Shown here: piece by piece, positions 55,969 through 64,000 of the stretch
Numbering within the stretch: the stretch's first letter is position 1
Layout of the letters: each line of letters begins with the position of its first letter
Source: Cepaea nemoralis
Lineage: Eukaryota; Mollusca; Gastropoda; Stylommatophora; Helicidae
Assembly (NCBI GenBank): GCA_014155875.1
Contig: JACEFZ010012616.1
Coordinates: 105,001-169,000, forward strand
Direction: 5' to 3'
DNA: 64,000 nt
The notes under the pieces: model-generated
What the model was told of the DNA's origin: nothing
The model's input: the letters and a program-made list of their open reading frames with translations, nothing else
Databases searched by the model: none
Position numbers and translations under genes: made by a program

Positions 55969-56620
55969 TCTAAATTACTCCTTTGATTTCCGATGTATTC
56001 TTTACATGTCCCATATTTGTCAGAGCTTCGAGGAACAACACAATTAGGCCTGTAACACAATATCATTCGTGTCATTCGTAAATTAACTTCATACAATCTT
56101 CTAGAAAAATCGTGTCCGTTTTGTGCATTCACCAGAAATTCATAAAGGTTCAGTTTATGAACCATCTCAAGCCGCTTCCGGTAGTTTAGGTTGAAAATAT
56201 GAGCCTTCTCGGGTGTCTGTGGTATTTAAGGGCTAAGCCTCCTTTCGTCGTCTCTGGCTTTATAAAGTTCATGCAGATTTTCTTCACGCTGTCTGTATCA
56301 ATTTCCTGACGTGTTAAGTTATCTTTGTTTCTTAACATCTTCATGTCTTTGTGTTTTCTTTGCGTGGCTTATCGGAAACTGAATGCCTTTAAGCTCTGCT
56401 TTCCTTATCCAAAGTGGTGCGTGTTGTAGTTTTCGCTATTTTAGTGTGTGTGTTTTTTTCTCTTCATAATTCCTTTTGTTATTACAAATATTATTGCCTC
56501 CATTAAACACAAATGTCTGTCTGTCATCCGTTTCTGTTTTTTAGTTGTTTCTTTTCTCTCTCCATAATTAATATCTTTATTACATGTCTTATTGCTTCCA
56601 TTACATACAAAAGTATGTTT
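55969..56620. other. No gene recognised
   Basis: T-rich on the plus strand; no match. Confidence 0.45.
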
Positions 56621-56621
56621 G

Positions 56622-56657
56622 TTTGCCTGCCTGCTTGCCTGCCTGCCTGCCTGCCTG
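56622..56657. repeat. (TGCC)n microsatellite
   Basis: GCCTGCCTGCTTGCCTGCC, ~8 units. Confidence 0.9.
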
Positions 56658-56959
56658 ACGGGATGCGTGTGTGTCTGTTTGACTGTCTATGCGATTGTCT
56701 GTATGCCCATCTGTCCTCAAACGTTCTTCTCACAGGCAATACATTCATTTATCCGCAAACAAATGCACATACACTAACTCGCACAAAATCACATACAAGC
56801 AATTGCCAAAACAATTACAGTTTCATCGATCGGGTAAGCTCCTCGGTTATCAAGTAGTTTCCGAAGATGAAACAAAATTGACATTCGTTTCGAAGATGAA
56901 TGAAAGAAATGCTCCATTGAACGCTAAGTGAAAGTCACATCCTTTCTCTTCATATATGT

Positions 56960-57240
56960 ATTTGTCTCTTCACCTCCATCTGTGAGTGCAGGAAATGGCC
57001 CATCGACACTCACTGGAACGCTAGTTTGAATCTAATGTCTTCTGTTTTCTTGTGTTTGTTTATGCCCATTTCCGCCGAGCTATGAGTGTAGAAAATGGGC
57101 AATTGAACACTAATTGAGAATTATGTGATGTCCCTTCATCCATCTATGTGCCTCTCTTCCCTGCCAACTGTGAGTATGGGAAATGGTCAGTTGTACGATA
57201 ATCCTCTTGTGTTTGTCTCTCCCCTCCCCCATCTGTGTTT
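56960..57240. repeat. Degenerate ~100-bp repeat
   Basis: CTGTGAGTGCAGGAAATGGC, CTATGAGTGTAGAAAATGGG and CTGTGAGTATGGGAAATGGT mark three diverged units. Confidence 0.6.
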
Positions 57241-57289
57241 ATTTGGTTTCGTCTGTAAAGGATTAATTTTATGATACATTGATACCACA

Positions 57290-57905
57290 GTGCTACAGTC
57301 TTCTTTCAGAGATCATATACGTGCTACTGTATTCTGTTAGAGATCACATAAGTGATTCAGTCTTCTGCTTGAGATCACATATGTTATACATTCTTATGCT
57401 TGAGATCACATAAGTGATACATTCTTCTGCTTGAGATCACATATGTTATACACTTTTCTGCTTGAGATAACATAAGGATACAGTCTCCCAACAGAGATCA
57501 CATAAGTGATACAGTCTCCCAACAGAGATCACATAAGTGATACAACCTTGTGCTAAAGATCACATAAGTGATACATTCTTCTGTTTGAGATCACATAAGT
57601 GATACATTCTTCTGCTTGAGATCACATAAGTGATACATTCTTCTACTTGAGATCACATAAGTGATACATTCTTCTGCTTGAGATCACATAAGTGATACAG
57701 TCTCCCAACAGAGATCACATAAGTGATACAGTCTCCCAACAGAGATCACATAAGTGATACAATCTTGTGCCAAAGATCACATAAGTGATACAATCTCCCA
57801 ACAGAGATCACATAAGTGATCCAGTCTTCTGCTAGAGATCACTTTAGTGATACAGTCTCCCAACAGAGATCACATATGTGATACGGTCTCCCGACAGATA
57901 TTACG
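57290..57905. repeat. 31-bp minisatellite with internal dyad
   Basis: About 19 units, AGATCACATAAGTGATACAT plus TCTTCTGCTTG or CTCCCAACAG. Each unit contains the hyphenated inverted repeat ATCAC-ATAA-GTGAT. Confidence 0.95.
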
Positions 57906-58151
57906 TACATACTCCAGTCTCCTGTACATAATATGTTATTATTGGTCAGTTTCAAATTGTGGCATTTCACCTCAACAGTTACAATAACAGATGAAACAAC
58001 ATGTTTAAGAATTTCGAGTTGTGATTTAAGAGTGGTATGAGCAAGTATGGATTTGCGCGAGAACGAATTCGATGTGTCGAAAGCCAGTTTCCTATTTGAG
58101 CAATCAGAATTTACAGCTTACGGCATTTGCTGAGCGAGCCGGAACACTTAT

Positions 58152-58421
58152 ATGTTTGCCCGGAGTACAATGTTGTCGACTCTTCGAAACCTAAAAATCA
58201 ATCTTCAGCAGAAGCGTTTTCAGACTATTTGCATATGCCGTGTTTTTGCTATCAGATCCATTATCATCTTGGCAAGGATGTTTGCTGACAGGGACCTTCA
58301 GATGTACTTTTCTGGTCTTATTGAAACATTATATCATTATCTTTCGAGTCCTTCTCGTGACGCCATCCCCACATTCAAACGGTGCCTATCTCGGTTCCTT
58401 AGAACAATAACTAACAGATGA
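58152..58421 (+). other. Unassigned 89-codon open frame
   Basis: Open frame starting MFARSTMLSTLRNLKINLQQ and ending FKRCLSRFLRTITNR. I do not recognise a family, and neighbouring sequence gives no exon boundaries. It may be chance. Confidence 0.2.
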
Positions 58422-58499
58422 CGTTGGGTGTGAGAAATACATTTGTTTTAAAGTGAATACGAAGGGAATGACCAAAACTAACACTCAACAGACCGCTTG

Positions 58500-58735
58500 C
58501 TCTTAACATTCCGGTGTGCTGATGCCGAGGACGTGGGCTCAACCTGTACACTGGTCAGTTGGACTAAACTTTTGACTCGTTCTTAACTTGGGAACGTAAA
58601 TTATAAATATCCCAGAAGAGGGGCGAAGGAAAGCTAATCCACATGCAAAAATGAGTCCTAGTGCACTAGAAGTAGTATCACGTTGATGGTCTGTGCTTGA
58701 GTTCAAAGCCACCGGACGCAAAAGAAAACACAATT
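58500..58735 (+). mobile_element. SINE2, tRNA-derived
   Basis: TTCCGGTGTGCTGATGCCGA, CGTGGGCTCAACCTGTACAC, TGGTCAGTTGGACTAAACTT and TTGACTCGTTCTTAACTTGG. The A box is degraded. Confidence 0.7.
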
Positions 58736-58769
58736 ACCAGTTACAAAAATGTACATTTGCTAATCATTA

Positions 58770-58985
58770 ATGGCCGGTCTCCCTGGCGTAAGGAGTTAGG
58801 CACGTTGTTCTTGTACAAAACACAGCTCCGCGAGTTCGGCAGCGGATCTCATCACGTTGATTATGGACGTAAGTGAGCCGGTCGTTCAAAAAGCAATGGC
58901 AAACTACTGAACGTAACACTTGCCAAGACATCAACAGCAGCTGGAAATTGCTGCAATGTCATGTAAAGGATATGCGAAAAATAGT
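58770..58985 (+). mobile_element. SINE1, tRNA-derived
   Basis: GGCCGGTCTCCCTGGCGTAA and GGAGTTAGG (A box), core TCGTTCAAAAAGCAATGGCA and AACTACTGAACGTAAC, tail CTGCAATGTCATGTAAAGGA. The B-box region has a deletion. Confidence 0.82.
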
Positions 58986-58997
58986 TTAAAACAAATC

Positions 58998-59225
58998 ATT
59001 TATAGCCGGTCTCCATGGCTTGGGCTTTGCGGACGCGAGTCGTAATCCCGCTTACCTGCGTTAGAAACACAACTGCGATCTATTTGACAGTAGACCGCTG
59101 GGTTTTAACGTGTTGGTTTGGGAGCCGGTCGTTCAGGAAGCAATGGCAAACTACTGAACGTAAACTTGCCAAGACATTAACAACAGCAGTAAATTGCTGA
59201 TGTTGACAGCGATATTCTGTACATT
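58998..59225 (+). mobile_element. SINE1, tRNA-derived
   Basis: TAGCCGGTCTCCATGGCTTG, AGTCGTAATCCCGCTTACCT, then AGCCGGTCGTTCAGGAAGCA core and a TGATGTTGACAGCGATATTC tail. Second of two same-strand copies. Confidence 0.82.
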
Positions 59226-59231
59226 TTTTTG

Positions 59232-59345
59232 GGTAAAGTTGCATATCCTTTACATGACGTGGCAGTCAACACCAGCATTTTACTGCCGTTGTTGATGTCT
59301 TGGCAAGTTTTACGTTCAATAGTTTGCCATTGCTTTCTGTAAATA
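59232..59345 (-). mobile_element. SINE1 3' half, inverted to its neighbour
   Basis: GTTGCATATCCTTTACATGA, CAGTCAACACCAGCATTT, GATGTCTTGGCAAGTTTTAC, AGTTTGCCATTGCTTTCTG. Only core and tail remain. Tail-to-tail with the copy at 58998. Confidence 0.8.
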
Positions 59346-59349
59346 GAAT

Positions 59350-60990
59350 ATGCAAAAAACTAAAATCATCAATGTATGGTGCACAAACATGGACAACACA
59401 TTACAACATGTGAGAGTAAAATTTAAGGTTTTGAGATGTGGTTATACAGACAAACAGGAAGAATATCATGAAGAAAATAAACATAGAATGATTACAACTG
59501 GGATGGAAGAACATCAAGGTCAGAAATTCAAGCACTTCAGTTCCTTGAACAGACTCGGATTTCTTGTTAAAAAATGGCTTTAGGGGGAGTGGGTGTGTGC
59601 ACGAACAGCCAAAAAATGATAAGTTTAACCCTACGTCCTTAAAGGATACGCAACTACCTTGTTTTTAACGTGGAGTGGGTGCGTGCAGGGAAAGCGAGTA
59701 CGGAGAAGACAACGTTACATGTGGGTGGACAATATAATAGCAGGACTAGTAAACATCCTGTATGAGTGCAACGTGTAGGCGCGGGACTGTTAGAGACTAA
59801 TAACAGGCGGCCTCCATTGGTAGTTTATTCTTGGGTTTTAACGACAACGTTATTTTCTGACAAGTACGAGTCTTGTTTCGAATCCATCACATCAAATGGG
59901 CACCAGACAATTTTCTGAATTTTCTGAGTATTTGTTTCGGAATTAAAGCAACGAGGGAGGGCACAGGTTAACGCACTTCATTATGTTATTGCTGAGAATA
60001 TGAGCAGGCCTAACACCTCACACCGCAAATACAGTATCTGTCATTTAGCTATATTTTAGCTTTGCTTGTCGTCAAGAACGTTTTAATTTAATCTATTTTC
60101 TGAGTACTGCCAATTTCTTCTATTGTGCAATAGGATGACATCTTAAAAACCCGTTTAAGGTCAATGTCATCCTTTCGTTTAGTTCATATTTCAAAGAAGA
60201 ACAATGTTCAGAACAACATTTGTGTAGTGATTCCTTTCTTTACTAAAGCTCGGTTTCATTGTTACTTGATGTTATCAAGGTTTGTTACACTTGAAATTCT
60301 TTCCTACTAACTTCACTCGTAGATCTGTAACTAAATCACCGTAACAGAAATGTTCAGCTCAAAAATAATATGTCTAGGCCCATGACCCATAAATAATTAC
60401 GAATGGAATGAGGTTAATAGTTGGCAGACATTGCTTTCCCAAATTATCCTCTCCGTATTTTTGCCTCACTACATCGCTAGTGATCGAATAATTTGAAGCT
60501 GCGGGCCTGACGTGTCTCGCGGGCCAAATTTAGAGATAACTGCACTGGCAGTTCACAAAAAGTATGTCCTCATTAACATCCTTCCCATCGTCAAGGGGAA
60601 ATAAGGAGAGCGTGTTGTGTCCTGCCGTTGTTACTTGACCTAGGAATACTTTGTAAGCCTCGTTCAAGGAAAGGGCACTAGACCGACTTGAGCACGATGT
60701 GTAGCTATAAATACTACAGTTAGTAAATAACCAGAGAAAAACTGTCTCGGATTGCCCAATGACATGTATTCTTTACAGCGCTACCAACATCTGCAGTTTC
60801 TCTCACACGCCTGGCCTCAATTTCTGCTAAACTAAATTGCTGCAGGCCCGTGTTTATTTCCAGATCCATGCATAAGAACATTTATAATTTAGCCGCTTGA
60901 AGCCAGTTTAGCAATGCTAATGGTTTCAGCGTGCCAACGTTGAACTCAGGTGGATCAATTGCAAATGATGCTTTATTGTGACGTACTTCT
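59350..60990. other. 1.6 kb without recognised genes
   Basis: A 77-codon open frame at 59350-59583 has no recognised relatives. The rest is unique-looking. GCGGGCCTGACGTGTCTCGC near 60501 recalls the ends of hAT elements but has no partner. Confidence 0.4.
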
Positions 60991-61023
60991 CCTGTCATGT
61001 TTGCTTGTGGGGCTGTTCATTGT

Positions 61024-61240
61024 CGTCAAGTTGTATTGTTTCCTTACCAGTTTTCCTTATTCATTGGTCGTCAAGTTGTATTATTTCCTTACCAACTTTC
61101 CTTATTCATTGGACGTCAAGTTGTATTGTTTCCTTACCAATTTTCCTTATTCATTGGACGTCAAGTTGTATTGTTTCCTTACCAATTTTCCTTATTCATT
61201 GGACGTCAAGTTGTATTGTTTCCTTGCCAGTTTTCCTTAT
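61024..61240 (+). repeat. 45-bp tandem repeat, five copies
   Basis: GTCAAGTTGTATTGTTTCCT plus TACCAATTTTCCTTATTCAT plus TGGAC. The period is a multiple of three, so all plus frames remain open (VKLYCFLTNFPYSLD unit). Nearly identical copies. Confidence 0.95.
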
Positions 61241-61242
61241 AC

Positions 61243-61430
61243 GAGAATCTCCTCGGCGAAGTGTTTGCGCTGCTGCCTTGCGCTCCGAAGGTTGTAGGTT
61301 CAATGCCAGGCTACAGTTGTCGCTGGAGCTACGGAGTTCGTGCTATGTGCGACGCTTTCGTCAGGTTACCCTGCGGAAAGAGACCGAGCCATATAAAACC
61401 CTGTGCAATGAAGTCGATCCTCTCCTTAAA
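61243..61430 (+). mobile_element. SINE5, tRNA-like head
   Basis: AATCTCCTCGGCGAAGTGTT (A box region), GGTTGTAGGTTCAATGCCAG (B box), body CTGCGGAAAGAGACCGAGCC and TGCAATGAAGTCGATCCTCT identical in order to 37440-37668. Confidence 0.78.
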
Positions 61431-61592
61431 AAGGAGAAGATTTCTATACAGAGATGATGACCACGGTTTTCAATCAATATGGCCATTACCAAGAAGAAAT
61501 GCAGCAACAGACTACCTGCTGTACACATATCTAGAAAGCTATGACAATCAAAGAAATTACGGAGAAAATAGAACACGCGGATTTATACTATC

Positions 61593-61690
61593 ATCATCAT
61601 GTGCCAAGTCGCGGTCTTGTTTCGCCATCTCACACGATCAGCAGAGTCGTGGATCAACTCTGTGTGCTTGTCTCGACCATGTCATGTGGC
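61593..61690 (-). mobile_element. LINE B 3' end fragment
   Basis: CATCATCATGTGCCAAGTCG and GTCGTGGATCAACTCTGTGT match 17555-17660 and 18720-18800. Confidence 0.75.
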
Positions 61691-61694
61691 ATTT

Positions 61695-61835
61695 ACTATA
61701 CTATATGTATGCTATAAGAACTTACTATATTTATACAATACGAATTTACTATATTTATACTATACTATATTTATTCTATACAAATGTTTATACTATACAA
61801 ATGTACTATATTTATACTATACGACCTCAATTAAA
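61695..61835. repeat. TACTATATTTATAC cryptic repeat
   Basis: AT-rich imperfect repeats of TTTACTATATTTATACTATA. Confidence 0.8.
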
Positions 61836-61849
61836 ACAAACACAATTGA

Positions 61850-61975
61850 AAAACTGATATATTTTGGGCACGTAAAACGACATGGATCTCTGGAAATGAT
61901 GACTATAGAGGGAGATTTAGCCAGAAGCAGAAAAGAGGAAGACGACAACCCAGATGTATTCAAGATGTGACTAAT
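61850..61975 (+). pseudogene. LINE fragment (GHV...R-rich C-terminal region)
   Basis: LIYFGHVKRHGSLEMMTIEG then basic residues recall the FGHVxRxxxLExxxxxGxxxGxRxRGR motif of the LINE C-termini seen elsewhere in this window, but from another family. Confidence 0.55.
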
Positions 61976-61989
61976 AATTTACACGTGAC

Positions 61990-63045
61990 ATCTGGCTAAG
62001 ACAGCAACAGAGGCAGGACATCTGGCTAAGCCAGAAACAGAGGCTATGACAGCAACAGAGGCTATGACAGCAACAGAGGCTATGACAACAACAGAGGCTA
62101 TGGCAGCAACAGAGGCTAAGTCAGCAACAGAAGGCTATAACATCAACAGAGGCTATGACAACAACAGAGGCAGGACATCTGGCTAAGACAGAAACAGAGG
62201 CTATGACATCAACAGAGGCTATAACATCAACAGAAGGCTATGACAGCAACAGAGGCTATGACAACAACAGAAGGCTATAACATCAACAGAGGCTATGACA
62301 GCAACAGAGGCTATGACAACAACAGAAGGCTATGACAGCAACAGAAGGCTATAACATCAACAGAGGCTATGACAGCAACAGAGGCTATGACAACAACTGA
62401 AGGCTATGACAGCAACAGAAGGCTATAACATCAACAGAGGCTTTGTCAGCAACAGAAGGCTATGACAGCAACAGAGGCTATGACAGCAACAGAGGCTATG
62501 ACAACAACAGAAGGCTATGACAGCAACAGAAGGCTATAACATCAACAGAGGCTATGTCAGCAACAGAAGGCTATAACATCAACAGAGGCTATGACAGCAA
62601 CAGAAAGCTATGACAGCAACAGAAGGCTATAACATCAACAGAGGCTATGACAGCAACAGAGGCTATGACAGCAATAGAGGGCTATGACTATCAACAGAGG
62701 CTATGTCAGCAACAGAAGGCTATGACAGCAACAGAGGAAAAGACAGCAACAGAGGAAAAGACAGCAACAGAGGTTATGACAGCAACAGAGGCTAAGACAG
62801 CAACTTAAACAGGACATCTGGCTATGACAGCAAGAAAGGCTATAACAGCAACAGGGGCTATAACAGCAACAGAGGCAGGACATCTGACTATGATAGCAAC
62901 AGAGACTATGTCAATAACAGAGGTTATGACAGCAACAAAGGCTATGATAGCAACAGAGGCCATGACAGCAACAGAGGCTATGACAGCAACAGAGGCCATG
63001 ACAATGACAGAGGCTACGACAGTAACCGAGGCAAGACATATAATG
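61990..63045. repeat. 18/19-bp tandem array, GGCTATGACAGCAACAGA
   Basis: About 55 units, GGCTATGACAGCAACAGA and GGCTATAACATCAACAGA, often with one extra A (19 bp). The 18-bp units would encode GYDSNR, but the frequent 19-bp units break the frame. A second type of unit with GGCAGGACATCTGGCTAAG appears three times. Confidence 0.95.
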
Positions 63046-63179
63046 ATTTTATTATGATAGAGAGAAATTTCGCAAGACACTTTATGGGAACGAATGTCTG
63101 CGCGGAACACACCACTCGATAACGAACAAATCCCTGGATAACGAACAGCACCCAGTTTCTCCAGACATGATATCTTTAA

Positions 63180-63600
63180 TCTAATCCACGTTTGATATCA
63201 CTAGACAACGCGACATAACAGAAGACATCACGACATATCACTAGATATGTTAGGCATCAAGACATATCACTAGACAATCCAATACTTCATAAGACATCAT
63301 GAAATATCACTAGATACCACAACATATTATTAGATATCACGACATATCACGAGATTTCACCAGACATCACGATATTTCACTAGAAATCGGATACATCACA
63401 AAACATCATGACATATAACTACAAATTGAGATACATCATAAAACATCACAACATGTGACTAGACATTACGACATATAACTAGACATCACGACATATAACT
63501 AGACATCACGACATATAACTAGACATCACGACATATAACTAGACATCACGACATATAACTAGACATCACGACATATAGATAGACATCACGACGTACCAAT
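63180..63600. repeat. 20-bp tandem array, ACTAGACATCACGACATATA
   Basis: Degenerate on the left, six near-identical units at 63460-63590. Confidence 0.93.
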
Positions 63601-63794
63601 GATGCATAGAAAAAAATACAGATTTCCTCAGTGATTTATATCTGTCATATAGAAACGTATAGATTTCCTATGAATACGATCTTCGAAAGATAGATTTATG
63701 ATTACTTATCAGATTACGATCATGCTGCCCTGATTAGAATATGAGTCCCGAGCGGCTTCAAATTATAAATGTTTCCCACGGAATGTTTCTGAAT

Positions 63795-64000
63795 ATATTT
63801 CATTCTGATATCCTCTGCTAACCTGCTCCTTGGCAAGGCGTTACGGACGCAGTTCGTAATGCAGCATACCGCGTTCGAAACACAGCTGGGGGAGATACGG
63901 CTGCTGATCACATTACGTAGTATTTTTTTAAATGAAATGGTATGGGGATTGGTCGTTCAGAAAGCAATGGCAAACTGCTGAATGTAAACCTGCCCAGGAA
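63795..64000 (+). mobile_element. SINE1, tRNA-derived, cut by the window end
   Basis: CCTTGGCAAGGCGTTACGG (A box), CGCAGTTCGTAATGCAGCAT, ACCGCGTTCGAAACACAGCT (B box), core GGTCGTTCAGAAAGCAATGG. The tail lies beyond the window. Confidence 0.87.

Noticed and set aside
57290..57905. CRISPR-like array
   Set aside because: The linkers are repeated, not unique spacers, and the genome is eukaryotic with no cas genes.
59350..59583. 77-codon frame with acidic/basic residues
   Set aside because: No family recognised, no splice context; length is compatible with chance in AT-rich DNA.
60950..61857. Membrane-like protein with VKLYCFLTNFPYSLD repeats
   Set aside because: A 45-bp tandem open in all three plus frames that runs into a SINE5 and a LINE B end.

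Overview
This is a 64 kb piece of an animal nuclear genome. Coding density is very low, simple-sequence DNA is abundant, and decayed non-LTR retrotransposons, tRNA-derived SINEs and short DNA transposons fill most of it. The one intact cellular gene encodes a Tob/BTG anti-proliferative protein. The style of the LINE open reading frames and the SINE and microsatellite load fit a lophotrochozoan, most likely a mollusc (perhaps a gastropod). That assignment is inference and no species can be read from the sequence.

Layout. 1-13 kb: LINE pieces of three groups (called A, B and C here), an 0.8 kb hAT remnant, several copies of a short element ending in AATAAAG plus a microsatellite (called element T), and long CA, GA, CAGA and CTT tracts. 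13-20 kb: GT-rich DNA, a 2.1 kb 45-bp minisatellite, a hAT MITE with a 38-nt G run, a LINE B copy, a tRNA-derived SINE and a 1.2 kb 41-bp minisatellite interrupted by a LINE fragment. 20-25 kb: GA/CTAT tracts and a decayed LINE C with internal duplications. 25-38 kb: degenerate tandem repeats, a pogo-like MITE candidate, a deleted mariner nested in a SINE, a SINE-derived perfect-looking palindrome, and several SINE heads. 38-47 kb: GAA tract, a second hAT MITE, LINE B pieces (one carrying a 60-bp in-frame tandem) and a SINE cluster. 47-50 kb: AT-rich degenerate repeats. 50.2-51.6 kb: the tob gene on the minus strand, in one exon. 52-64 kb: LINE B/C remnants, more SINEs, and 31-bp, 45-bp, 18-bp and 20-bp tandem arrays running to the edge.

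The elements can be ordered in time because they are nested: LINE into SINE with an 11-bp target duplication, SINE into tandem repeat with a 9-bp duplication, mariner into SINE, LINE into minisatellite, LINE into element T. The recurring theme is non-LTR elements whose 3' ends run directly into microsatellites of different units, and several SINE families that share one central block. I found no evidence of a new protein-coding system; the unusual content is in the repeats.
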